Made by a program: the position numbers and the translations under genes
Shown: positions 44,806-53,637 of the stretch, piece by piece
How positions within the stretch are numbered: the stretch's first letter is position 1
How the letters are laid out: each line of letters opens with the position of its first letter
Origin: JACPUX01 sp964517465
Lineage (GTDB): Bacteria > Pseudomonadota > Gammaproteobacteria > Burkholderiales > Casimicrobiaceae
Direction of reading: 5' to 3'
DNA: 64,000 bases
Assembly: GCA_964517465.1 (NCBI GenBank)
Contig: CAZFEK010000007.1
Location: 46,163-110,162, forward strand
The notes under the pieces: generated by a model
Database searches by the model: none
Seen by the model: only the letters and a program-made list of their open reading frames with translations
What the model was told of the DNA's origin: nothing

Positions 44806-45759
44806 ATGTCCGATCTACTGAAGCGGGTTGATGAACGCACCAAACTGGCCGGCACCAACAAACTGGAGATCCTGCTCTTCACCCTGGGCACGGATGTCGC
44901 CTCCGGTCGGCGCGAGACCTACGGGATCAACGTCTTCAAAGTGCGCGAAGTGATGCGCACGCCGGCGATCACGCGGGCCCCGGAAATGCCTCCCGCAGTG
45001 GAAGGGATGGTCAGTTTGCGCGGCGCGCTGATTCCCGTCGTCAGCCTGGCCAAGTTTCTTTCCGCCTTTTCGCCGGTGGAGACCGCCGCTCCGCCCAGCG
45101 TGATGATCGTCACCGAATACAACGGCCAGACGCAGGGTTTTCTGGTTGAAGCGGTCGATACCATTTTGCGCCTGGATTGGTCGGCCATGCGGGTACCGCC
45201 GTCGATGCTGACCGCCAAACTCGGAGGCTTGGTGACGGCGGTGTCCGAACTCGGCGACGGCCGTTTGGTGATGATGCTCGATGTGGAAAAGGTGCTCGCC
45301 GAGACTCAGCAAGACGATGACAGCGCCATGTTCCGCAACTTGAAGCCGATCCAGCACAAGGACCGCACCGTATTTTTCGCCGACGATTCCTCGATTGCGC
45401 GGCGGCAAATCACGCGCACCCTCGACGCCATGCACGTCAATCACATTTCTGCGGTCAACGGCAAAGAAGCCTGGAATGAGCTGCAGAAGATCGCCGATTA
45501 CGCCGACGCGGCCCGGCAACCGGTGAAGGACTACGTCCAGCTCGTCCTCACCGACGTCGAAATGCCCGAAATGGACGGTTACATGCTGACCCGCAAAATC
45601 AAAAACGACGCCCGCTTTGCGGGGATTCCGGTGCTCATGCATTCCTCGCTTTCCGGCCGTTCCAACCAGCAACTGGGTCGTTCCGTCGGCGTCGATGAAT
45701 ACGTGCCCAAGTTCGAGCCGCATCGCTTGGCCGAGACGGTCACGCGCCTCCTGGCCTGA
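44806..45759 (+). CDS. cheV: Chemotaxis coupling protein CheV (first of two)
   Basis: 317 residues: an N-terminal CheW domain (LEILLFTLGTDVASGRRETY, GMVSLRGALIPVVSLAKFL) and a C-terminal receiver (VFFADDSSIARRQITRTL, phospho-acceptor in LVLTDVEMPEMDGYML, Lys in YVPKFEPHRLA). CheV couples receptors to CheA and gives phosphorylation-dependent adaptation. Ribosome site AAAGGAAG. It is 9 bases before the second cheV. Confidence 0.95.
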   Translation: MSDLLKRVDERTKLAGTNKLEILLFTLGTDVASGRRETYGINVFKVREVMRTPAITRAPEMPPAVEGMVSLRGALIPVVSLAKFLSAFSPVETAAPPSVMIVTEYNGQTQGFLVEAVDTILRLDWSAMRVPPSMLTAKLGGLVTAVSELGDGRLVMMLDVEKVLAETQQDDDSAMFRNLKPIQHKDRTVFFADDSSIARRQITRTLDAMHVNHISAVNGKEAWNELQKIADYADAARQPVKDYVQLVLTDVEMPEMDGYMLTRKIKNDARFAGIPVLMHSSLSGRSNQQLGRSVGVDEYVPKFEPHRLAETVTRLLA

Positions 45760-45768
45760 GGTACGACC

Positions 45769-46728
45769 ATGGGAAACATTCTGATGGACAGCCAAGACAA
45801 CCACGGCATGCTCGACGACATCGATGCGCGTACCCGCCTGGTGGGCTCCAACAAAATGGAGATCCTGCTCTTTGGCCTGGGCACGGGCGAAAATTTCGGC
45901 ATCAACGTGTTTAAGGTCAAGGAAGTCAGCCACACCCCCAAAATCACCCGCACCCCCCATATGCCCCATGGCGTGGAGGGGCTCATCGCCTTGCGCGGCA
46001 ATATCATTCCGGTGATCAGCCTGGGCAAATTCGTCAAGACCCGCGGCGCCAGCAACAACACCGAATCGACCATGCTGGTGACCGAATACAGCCGCCACAC
46101 GCTCGCTTTTTTGGTGGACAGCGTTGACCGGATCATCCGCGTCGATTGGGAGTCGGTGCGCGCACCCGATGCGATGATGAACGCCAACGAGGGCTTGATC
46201 ACGGCAGTGACCGAAACTCCCAATGGGCAGCTGGTTTCCATCCTCGATGTCGAGCAGGTTTTGGCCAAAGCCCTGGGCGAAATCCCGGTGGCCGGAGTCG
46301 AACGCTTCGAAGAGGCGGACCAAAACACCGTCTTTTTCGCCGATGATTCGCCCCTGGCGCGGCGCAAAATTGCCGAAGTGCTGGACAAGATGGGCGTGCA
46401 GCACAAATACGCCGTCAACGGCCGGGACGCCTGGGAGAAGCTCAAGGCGGCCGCGGCCAGCGCCACCAACGAAGGGGTGGCGCTGGATCGGCGCATCAAA
46501 CTCATTCTGGTGGATGCGGAAATGCCCGAGATGGACGGCTACGTGCTCACCCGCAATATCAAGTCGGACTTTCGTTTCAAAGGAATACCGGTGGTGATGC
46601 ATTCCTCTTTGTCGTCAGAAGCGAACAAGGCGCAAGGCCAGAGCGTGGGGGTCGACGCCTATGTGGCGAAATTCGAGCCTACTTTGTTGTCCAAGACGCT
46701 CATGCCCTATTTGCAGCGTCGGCCATGA
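45769..46728 (+). CDS. cheV: Chemotaxis coupling protein CheV (second of two)
   Basis: 319 residues, same CheW-receiver order (MEILLFGLGTGENFGINVFK, GLIALRGNIIPVISLGKF; VFFADDSPLARRKIAEVL, LILVDAEMPEMDGYVLTR, YVAKFEPTLL). It is clearly paralogous to the preceding gene but well diverged, so the duplication is not recent. Two CheV proteins may provide the coupling function for the nearby CheA, since no separate cheW lies in this cluster. Confidence 0.95.
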   Translation: MGNILMDSQDNHGMLDDIDARTRLVGSNKMEILLFGLGTGENFGINVFKVKEVSHTPKITRTPHMPHGVEGLIALRGNIIPVISLGKFVKTRGASNNTESTMLVTEYSRHTLAFLVDSVDRIIRVDWESVRAPDAMMNANEGLITAVTETPNGQLVSILDVEQVLAKALGEIPVAGVERFEEADQNTVFFADDSPLARRKIAEVLDKMGVQHKYAVNGRDAWEKLKAAAASATNEGVALDRRIKLILVDAEMPEMDGYVLTRNIKSDFRFKGIPVVMHSSLSSEANKAQGQSVGVDAYVAKFEPTLLSKTLMPYLQRRP

Positions 46729-46769
46729 GCGCAAGGTCATGAAACATCCCACCACAAGCGGAGGATTCC

Positions 46770-47168
46770 ATGCCTGACAACGACATCAAGTTCTTGGTCG
46801 TGGACGACTTTTCCACCATGCGGCGCATCGTGCGCAACCTGCTCAAGGAGTTGGGCTTTTCCAATGTCGAAGAGGCCGAGGATGGCGTCAATGCCCTGCA
46901 GAAGCTGGCCGCAGGAGATTTCGATTTCGTCGTGTCGGACTGGAACATGCCCAACATGGACGGATTGGAACTCCTGAAGCGCATTCGCGCCGATGAGCGC
47001 CTCAAGGGCTTGCCGGTGCTGATGATCACTGCCGAAGCCAAGAAAGAGAACATCATTGCGGCGGCGCAAGCCGGCGCAAGCGGCTATATCGTCAAACCCT
47101 TCACGGCTTCCACTCTTGACGAGAAGCTCTCGAAAATCTTCCAGAGAATGGAACAGGTAGGAGCCTGA
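46770..47168 (+). CDS. cheY: Chemotaxis response regulator CheY (flagellar-switch type)
   Basis: 132 residues, very close to E. coli CheY: FLVVDDFSTMRRIVRNLLKE, phospho-acceptor in FVVSDWNMPNMDGLELLKRI, Thr in VLMITAEAKKENII, Lys in YIVKPFTASTL. It binds FliM to change motor rotation. It is 1 base before cheZ, its phosphatase. Confidence 0.96.
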   Translation: MPDNDIKFLVVDDFSTMRRIVRNLLKELGFSNVEEAEDGVNALQKLAAGDFDFVVSDWNMPNMDGLELLKRIRADERLKGLPVLMITAEAKKENIIAAAQAGASGYIVKPFTASTLDEKLSKIFQRMEQVGA

Positions 47169-47169
47169 G

Positions 47170-48006
47170 ATGGAAACCGCCAGCACCCACGCCGACAACG
47201 ACACGCCCGAGCTCGAGGCGTTGTTCGAGAGCATCGTCGCCTCCAAGCAGCCTGGCACCAAGCCGGCACCCGCCCCCGCACCCGCCCCGGCGCGCGCGGT
47301 TCCCGCCAAGAGCAAGGCCAAGATCAAGACTCCGGCGCCCGCGGTGGAAGTCGTGCCGGTGGCCAAAGGCAATGGCGCGGCCGTGGACGAGGGCGAAGAT
47401 GGCGAACGCGACATGATTTCGCGCATCGGTCACATGACGCGGCAACTGCACAACAGCTTGCGTGAGCTGGGTTATGACAGCCTGGTGGAGCAGGCGGCCT
47501 CGGCCATTCCCGACGCCTGTGATCGGCTCGCCTATGTCGCCCATCTCACCGAACAAGCGGCCAATCGCGCGCTCAATGCCACGGAAAAGGCGAAACCCCT
47601 GCAGGAAGAGATGGAGCGCGAGGCCACGCGCCTTTCCGCCGATTGGGAGCGGGTTTTCGCCAACCAGATGACCCCCGAGCAATTCAAGGAAGTGGCCGAG
47701 CGCACGCGGGCCTACCTGCGCGGCGTGCCGGCCAAGACCGCGGCTACCAATGCGGAGCTGCTGGAAATCATGATGGCGCAGGACTTTCAAGACCTCACCG
47801 GGCAGGTGATCAAGAAAATCACCGATCTCGCCAAGTCTCTGGAAGACCAGCTGGTTGCGCTGCTGATCGAGCATGCGGTGCCGCTCAAGCGGGCGGACGG
47901 CGGCGAGGGCTTGCTCAACGGCCCGGTGATCAAGGGCCAAGGGCGCGAGGATGTAGTCAACAACCAGTCGCAGGTCGACGACCTGCTCGAGTCGCTGGGG
48001 TTCTGA
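47170..48006 (+). CDS. cheZ: CheY-P phosphatase CheZ
   Basis: 278 residues. An Ala/Pro/Lys-rich N-terminal extension (~25-75, APAPAPAPARAVPAKSKAK) is longer than in E. coli CheZ. The helical core has the catalytic Gln in MMAQDFQDLTGQVIKKITDL, and the C-terminal CheY-binding tail ends SQVDDLLESLGF. It removes phosphate from CheY. It starts one base after the cheY stop, implying coupled translation. Confidence 0.95.
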   Translation: METASTHADNDTPELEALFESIVASKQPGTKPAPAPAPAPARAVPAKSKAKIKTPAPAVEVVPVAKGNGAAVDEGEDGERDMISRIGHMTRQLHNSLRELGYDSLVEQAASAIPDACDRLAYVAHLTEQAANRALNATEKAKPLQEEMEREATRLSADWERVFANQMTPEQFKEVAERTRAYLRGVPAKTAATNAELLEIMMAQDFQDLTGQVIKKITDLAKSLEDQLVALLIEHAVPLKRADGGEGLLNGPVIKGQGREDVVNNQSQVDDLLESLGF

Positions 48007-48088
48007 AGCCGCTGCCGCGGGCATTGGTCGCCGAGGCCTCGAGTCTCGGCGATCCTGGAGAGGAAGTGTTCGGAAAGAGGATGGGGAA

Positions 48089-49924
48089 ATGAGCGATTTC
48101 GGCGAAATGGAAGACCTGTTGCAGGATTTCCTGCAAGAGGCGGGCGATCTTCTCTCGGGTGTCGACAACAAGTTGGTCGAGTTGGAGAAACGCCCGGGCG
48201 ATCGCAGCTTGCTCAACGACATTTTCCGCGGCTTTCACACCATCAAAGGCGGCGCCGGCTTCATCAATGCCACTGAACTGGTGGCGCTTTGCCACTTGAC
48301 CGAGAACCTGTTCGACCGCTTGCGTAACGGCGAACTCGCTTTGGCGCCCGAAACCATGGACGTGATCATGGCGGCAACTGCCGAGGTGCGCCGCATGTTC
48401 GATGAATTGCGCTCGGCGCGTATGCCCAGCGCTGCCGAAGCCGGAGTGATCCAGTCGCTGCAGGCGGTGCTCGATGGCCATCCCGCCGCGCCGGGCTCGT
48501 CCCCGGCGCCCGCGGCCGCTCCGAGCGCGCCGGCAAGTTCGGGCAGCGGCCCGGATTGGGGCGGTTTGCTTCGCGTGATCACCGGCGGCAGGCGCGAGGA
48601 AACACGCAGCGAAACCCCGGCGGCGGCGAAGGAAATGCCGGCGCCGGCGGCGAAATCGGCCGCCGCGACCGCGGCCGCGGCAGTGGTCAACTCCGGGGTG
48701 GCTCGCGAAACCACCATCCGTATCGACACCGAGCGCCTCGATCAGGTACTGACGCTTTCGGGCGAAATCGGCCTGACCAAGAACCGGCTCAATTGCCTGC
48801 GCACCGACCTGTTGCACGGCAAAGACGATGACGGCACCTTGCGCGCCTTGGATGATGCGGTGAGCCAGCTCGATCTCTTGGTGAGCAGCTTGCAGAACGC
48901 GGTGATGAAGACCCGCATGCAGCCGATCAGCCGCCTGTTCCAGAAATACCCGCGTATTGCCCGCGACCTCGCGCGGCAATTGGGCAAGGACGTCGACCTC
49001 GTGCTGTCGGGCGAAGAAACCGAAATCGACAAGACCATGCTCGAAGACCTCAACGACCCGCTGGTGCATTTGGTGCGCAACGCCATCGACCACGGCGTCG
49101 AAGGGCCCGAGGAACGTCAGCGCGCCGGCAAGGCGGTGCGCGCGCAAGTGCATCTTTCGGCGCGCCAGGAAGGGGACCACATCGTCATCGAAATCGCCGA
49201 CGACGGCCGCGGCATGAGCCCGGAAACGATACGCCAAAAGGCGGTGGAAAAAGGCCTCATCACCCCCGAGGCTGGTGCCGAACTGGATGATCGCGGTTGC
49301 CTGAATCTCATCTTCCTGCCCGGCTTCTCGACCAAAAACGTGATTTCCGACGTTTCCGGCCGCGGCGTGGGCATGGATGTGGTGAAGACCAACATCCAAA
49401 AACTCAATGGCCAGATCGATATCGAATCCAACGTGGGCAAGGGTACCGTCATCGCCATCGGTTTGCCTCTCACCTTGGCCATTCTTCCCGTGCTTCTGAT
49501 GCGCCTGGGAGAGCAACCTTTTGCCGTGCCCTTGACGCTGGTTCGAGAAATCCTCAAGGTCGAACCCGGCGAGATTCAGCAAGTGGGCGGCAAGCCCATG
49601 ATGATCGTGCGCGGCGAGGTGATTCCCGTGCTCTCGCTGGCCGGTTTGATCGGGTGGAAAGAACAACCCGGCCCCAAGGTGGGCGTGCTGATCCAGTCGG
49701 CCGAAACGCAATTTATCCTGGTGGTGGACAGCTTCACCGGCCGCGACGACGTGGTCATCAAATCGCTCGATGCCTTCCGGCCCAAGGGCGTGGCGGGCGT
49801 GACCATGTCGGCGGAAGGTGAAATCGTGCTCATCCTCGACGTCAAGGAACTGCTCAGTCAGCCTACCGAGCAGGCCTATAACCTCTTCGCCGAAGAATCC
49901 AAGCAACTGGCCATGGCCGCCTGA
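48089..49924 (+). CDS. cheA: Chemotaxis histidine kinase CheA (flagellar cluster)
   Basis: 611 residues. P1 HPt with IFRGFHTIKGGAGFINATEL. A ~100-residue Ala/Pro linker lacks a recognisable P2 and has none of the FF motifs seen in the other CheA. P3 (IDTERLDQVLTLSGEIGLTK), P4 HATPase (VHLVRNAIDHGVEGPEE, IADDGRGMSPETI, SGRGVGMDVVKTNIQ) and P5 CheW-like domain. It is 82 bases after cheZ. Together with CheY/CheZ/CheV it is the likely kinase for flagellar chemotaxis. Confidence 0.95.
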   Translation: MSDFGEMEDLLQDFLQEAGDLLSGVDNKLVELEKRPGDRSLLNDIFRGFHTIKGGAGFINATELVALCHLTENLFDRLRNGELALAPETMDVIMAATAEVRRMFDELRSARMPSAAEAGVIQSLQAVLDGHPAAPGSSPAPAAAPSAPASSGSGPDWGGLLRVITGGRREETRSETPAAAKEMPAPAAKSAAATAAAAVVNSGVARETTIRIDTERLDQVLTLSGEIGLTKNRLNCLRTDLLHGKDDDGTLRALDDAVSQLDLLVSSLQNAVMKTRMQPISRLFQKYPRIARDLARQLGKDVDLVLSGEETEIDKTMLEDLNDPLVHLVRNAIDHGVEGPEERQRAGKAVRAQVHLSARQEGDHIVIEIADDGRGMSPETIRQKAVEKGLITPEAGAELDDRGCLNLIFLPGFSTKNVISDVSGRGVGMDVVKTNIQKLNGQIDIESNVGKGTVIAIGLPLTLAILPVLLMRLGEQPFAVPLTLVREILKVEPGEIQQVGGKPMMIVRGEVIPVLSLAGLIGWKEQPGPKVGVLIQSAETQFILVVDSFTGRDDVVIKSLDAFRPKGVAGVTMSAEGEIVLILDVKELLSQPTEQAYNLFAEESKQLAMAA

Positions 49925-50008
49925 GTCCAGCGCCTATGCCCGCTTGACCCCGAGCCGGGGGGGTGGACTACGATGGGGGTACGCAAATCGCAGCCCGCCC
50001 GTTCGGCC

Positions 50009-50270
50009 ATGAAGACCACCATCGAAATTTTCGGTCCCTTGCTGCGGCAGGTTAAAAGCCGTATGGCAAAAGAGGGTTTGGGCGCAATTGCGCTGGCTCG
50101 GCTACGAAGGCCGCGGCGGGTTGTCGCCATCGACACCAATCTGCTGGTGTGCGCGCACCGGGAAGACTCACCACCAAGCGGCTTTTCAGGCCATCGAAAC
50201 GCTCGCCGACCGTGACTTTCAGCGGTTTCCCGCCCTGACCGTGGTTAACCCGCGCACCGCCTGAAACTTC
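50009..50270 (+). pseudogene. Decayed VapBC-type toxin-antitoxin remnant
   Basis: The 49925-50413 stretch holds no intact gene, but at 50009 an open frame begins MKTTIEIFGPLLRQVKSRMA, like a VapB/ribbon-helix-helix antitoxin N-terminus. It then runs without a stop into RRVVAIDTNLLVCAHREDS, the typical start of a PIN-domain VapC toxin with its first acidic residue. A one-base frame change near 50168 restores HQAAFQAIETLADRDFQRF, also PIN-like; the rest is gone. So an antitoxin lost its middle and fused in frame with a frameshifted, truncated toxin. The remnant separates cheA from flhB. Confidence 0.6.
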
Positions 50271-50413
50271 GCCTATCGGTCTTCTTCCGGGCCTGCGGGC
50301 TCTTGGGCGTCCCGGCCAAGCCCCGCAATTGCGCCGCGAAAGGGGCTTTGTTTGCCGGATTGCCCCTTGACGCCGCCGCTGATAATGGCCTCCAGCTACG
50401 CCCGGAGTCCGCC

Positions 50414-51556
50414 ATGGCGGAAGACAACAGCGATCTCGAACGAACTGAATCAGCAACCCCCAGAAGGCTGGAGCAAGCCCGAGAGGAAGGCCAGATCCCG
50501 CGCTCGCGCGAACTGGCGAGCTTCGCCTTGCTGGGCGGCGCGGCGATCATGGCCTGGCTTTTGATGCCGCAAATCACCCGCGACTTCCAGCGCCTTTTGG
50601 CGCAAGGGCTGCAATTCGATCGCGCCATGGCCTTCGACCCCCAATTCATGCTGGCCGTGATTGCGCGCGAAGCCTGGGAGGGCTTGCTGGCGATCACGCC
50701 GCTGCTGGGACTCCTGACGCTGTTCGCGCTGCTCGCGCCGCTTCTGCTTTCGGGATGGAACCTGTCCACCAAGGCCCTGGAGCCCGATTTCAAGCGTCTG
50801 GACCCGCTGTCGGGGCTGCAGCGCATGTTCTCCACCCAGGGCCTGGCGCAATTGGGCTTGGCGCTCGCCAAGACCTTGCTCATCGTCGGTTTCGCCGCCT
50901 GGGCGATGTGGTCGCAGCGCGAGGCGGCCTTTGGTTTGGTGTCCGAGAGTTTGGAAGAGGGCATCGCCCATATGGGCCGCATCGTCGGCTGGAGCTTTTT
51001 GGTGATTGCCGGGTCGCTGGGCGTGCTGGCGGCCATCGACGTGCCTTTTCAGCTCTGGAGTTATCACAAGAAGATGCGCATGACCAAAGAGGAAGTGCGC
51101 CGCGAATCGAAAGAACAGGAAGGCGATCCGCATTTGAAGGCCCACATTCGCGCCCAGCAGCGCGAAGTGGCCCGCCGCCGGATGATGGCGCAAGTGCCTA
51201 AGGCCGACGTCGTGGTGACCAACCCGACGCATTATGCGGTAGCCCTGCAATATCAAAACGGCCAGATGCGCGCGCCCAAAGTGGTGGCCAAAGGCGCCGG
51301 CCTCATTGCGCTCAAGATCCGCGAGCTGGCTGATGCGCATCACGTGCCGGTGCTCGAGGCGCCGCCGTTGGCGCGGGCCTTGTATCGCCACGCCGAACTC
51401 GACATGGAAATACCGCAGGCGCTCTACAGCGCCGTCGCCGAGGTGCTGGCCTGGGTCTACCAGTTGCGCGCCTGGAACAAAAACGGCGGCGCGGCCCCGG
51501 TGCAACCCGAAGCGCTGGCGGTGCCGCCCGAGCTTGATCCCGGAACTGCGGCATGA
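50414..51556 (+). CDS. flhB: Flagellar type III export gate protein FlhB
   Basis: 380 residues from the ATG at 50414 (an upstream in-frame start is unlikely). N-terminus ERTESATPRRLEQAREEGQI, four membrane segments, and the autocleavage motif NPTH at ~270-273 in VVTNPTHYAVALQY, which switches export specificity from rod/hook to filament. The C-terminal tail is Pro/Ala rich. The stop overlaps the flhA start (ATGA). Confidence 0.96.
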   Translation: MAEDNSDLERTESATPRRLEQAREEGQIPRSRELASFALLGGAAIMAWLLMPQITRDFQRLLAQGLQFDRAMAFDPQFMLAVIAREAWEGLLAITPLLGLLTLFALLAPLLLSGWNLSTKALEPDFKRLDPLSGLQRMFSTQGLAQLGLALAKTLLIVGFAAWAMWSQREAAFGLVSESLEEGIAHMGRIVGWSFLVIAGSLGVLAAIDVPFQLWSYHKKMRMTKEEVRRESKEQEGDPHLKAHIRAQQREVARRRMMAQVPKADVVVTNPTHYAVALQYQNGQMRAPKVVAKGAGLIALKIRELADAHHVPVLEAPPLARALYRHAELDMEIPQALYSAVAEVLAWVYQLRAWNKNGGAAPVQPEALAVPPELDPGTAA

Positions 51557-53637
51557 ACGGCACCCTGAAACTGCCTTTCATCCCCGAGGGCGTGCCCATA
51601 CGCAGCCTGGCGGCGCCGCTGGTGATCCTGGCCATTCTGTCGATGATGGTGCTGCCGCTGCCGCCGATGGTGCTCGATGTGCTTTTTACTTTCAACATCG
51701 CGCTATCCATCATGGTGCTGCTGGTGGGCTTGTCCACGCTGAAGCCGCTCGATTTCGCCGTTTTCCCCACCATTCTGCTGCTCACCACCTTGCTGCGCCT
51801 GTCGCTCAACATCGCCTCCACCCGCGTGGTGCTGCTCGAAGGCCACACCGGCCCCGACGCCGCGGGCAAGGTGATCGAGGCTTTCGGGCACTTCCTGGTG
51901 GGCGGCAACTACACCGTGGGCATCGTGGTGTTCGTCATCCTGGTGATCATCAATTTCGTGGTCATCACCAAAGGCGCCGGGCGCATCGCCGAGGTGTCGG
52001 CCCGCTTCACTCTGGATGCGATGCCGGGCAAACAAATGGCGATCGACGCCGATCTCAACGCCGGCCTCATCGGCGAGGAAGAAGCCAGGAAGCGCCGCAC
52101 CACCATTTCCCAGGAGGCGGACTTCTTCGGTTCCATGGACGGCGCCTCGAAGTTCGTGCGCGGCGATGCCGTGGCCGGCATACTCATTCTGTTCATCAAC
52201 ATCATCGGCGGGCTTCTGGTCGGCACTTTGCAGCACGACATGGCACTGGCCGATGCTGCTTCCAACTACACCTTGCTGACCATCGGCGACGGCCTGGTGG
52301 CGCAGATACCGGCGCTGCTGGTTTCCACCGCAGCAGGCGTGGTGGTCACGCGCGTGGCCACCGATGAAGATACCAGCCAGCAAATCATGAGCCAGGTGCT
52401 GAACAAGCCCCAGGTGCTGGCGATCACTGCGGCCATCGTCGGCCTCATGGGCTTGGTGCCGGGAATGCCGCATATCGCATTCCTGTTATTCGCCGGCCTG
52501 CTGGGCGGTGCCGCGTATTGGATGCGCCAACGTTTGGCGCTGGCCAAAGAAGAGGTTGCGCCGGCACCCCAGGCGGTTCCGCCGGAAGCGCACGAAGCTT
52601 CGTGGAGCGATGTGGCGCCGGTCGATGTGCTGGGCCTGGAAGTGGGCTATCGCCTGATCTCTCTGGTCGATCGTGCCCAGGATGGCGAGCTTCTGCGGCG
52701 CATCAAAGCGATACGCAAGAAGTTTGCGCAAGAAGTGGGTTTTCTGTCGCCGCCGGTGCACATTCGCGACAATCTCGAATTGAAGCCCAGCGGCTATCGC
52801 ATTTCGCTCAAGGGCGTGGAAGTCGGCCGCGGCGAGGCCTATGCCGGAATGTACCTCGCCATCAATCCCGCCGGAACGGCGATCAACCTGCCCGGCATCG
52901 TCACCCGCGATCCGGCCTTTGGCCTGCCCGCCGTCTGGTTGGAAAGTGCCGCGCGCGACCAGGCCCAGAACCTCGGTTACACCGTGGTCGATGCCGGCAC
53001 GGTGATTGCCACGCATTTGAATCACTTGATGATGAAACACGCCGCCGAACTGTTGGGGCGGGTGGAAACGCAGCAATTGCTGGATCACTTGGCGCGCGAA
53101 AATCCGAAGCTGCTGGAAGACCTGGTGCCCAAGACGCTTTCGCTTTCGGCGGTGCAAAAAGTGCTGCAGAACCTGCTCGACGAATCGGTGCACATTCGCG
53201 ACATGCGCACCATCATCGAAGTGCTGGCCGAGCATGCGCCGCGGCTCCAAGACCCCAACGAGCTCACCGCGCTGGTGCGGGCCGCGCTGGGCCGCGCCAT
53301 CGTGCAGAGCATCGTGCCCGGCGAAGAAGACGTGCCGGTGATCGCACTGGACCCGGAGCTCGAGCGCCTCTTGCTGCATGCCATGGACGCGGGTGCTCCG
53401 GAACGCGCCACCATCGAGCCCGGCCTTGCGGAAACATTGTTGCGCGAAACCGCTACCGCGACGCAAAGGCAGGAGCAAATGGGGCTCACGCCGGTGCTCA
53501 TCGTTCCCGGGCCGCTGCGCCCACTCCTGGCGCGTTTCCTGCGCCGTACCTTGCCGCAACTGCGGGTGATCGCCCAGGCCGAAGTGCCTGACGCCCGCAC
53601 CATCAGGGTGACTTCGATCATCGGAGGTCGAGGATGA
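51553..53637 (+). CDS. flhA: Flagellar type III export protein FlhA
   Basis: 694 residues, typical length. An N-terminal membrane domain (~8 segments) with the conserved cytoplasmic loop GRIAEVSARFTLDAMPGKQM and a large C-terminal cytoplasmic domain (PVDVLGLEVGYRLISLVD, HLMMKHAAELLGR). It is the export-gate ring that docks chaperone-substrate complexes. It overlaps flhB and flhF by 4 bases each, so the genes are translationally coupled. Confidence 0.96.
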   Translation: MNGTLKLPFIPEGVPIRSLAAPLVILAILSMMVLPLPPMVLDVLFTFNIALSIMVLLVGLSTLKPLDFAVFPTILLLTTLLRLSLNIASTRVVLLEGHTGPDAAGKVIEAFGHFLVGGNYTVGIVVFVILVIINFVVITKGAGRIAEVSARFTLDAMPGKQMAIDADLNAGLIGEEEARKRRTTISQEADFFGSMDGASKFVRGDAVAGILILFINIIGGLLVGTLQHDMALADAASNYTLLTIGDGLVAQIPALLVSTAAGVVVTRVATDEDTSQQIMSQVLNKPQVLAITAAIVGLMGLVPGMPHIAFLLFAGLLGGAAYWMRQRLALAKEEVAPAPQAVPPEAHEASWSDVAPVDVLGLEVGYRLISLVDRAQDGELLRRIKAIRKKFAQEVGFLSPPVHIRDNLELKPSGYRISLKGVEVGRGEAYAGMYLAINPAGTAINLPGIVTRDPAFGLPAVWLESAARDQAQNLGYTVVDAGTVIATHLNHLMMKHAAELLGRVETQQLLDHLARENPKLLEDLVPKTLSLSAVQKVLQNLLDESVHIRDMRTIIEVLAEHAPRLQDPNELTALVRAALGRAIVQSIVPGEEDVPVIALDPELERLLLHAMDAGAPERATIEPGLAETLLRETATATQRQEQMGLTPVLIVPGPLRPLLARFLRRTLPQLRVIAQAEVPDARTIRVTSIIGGRG

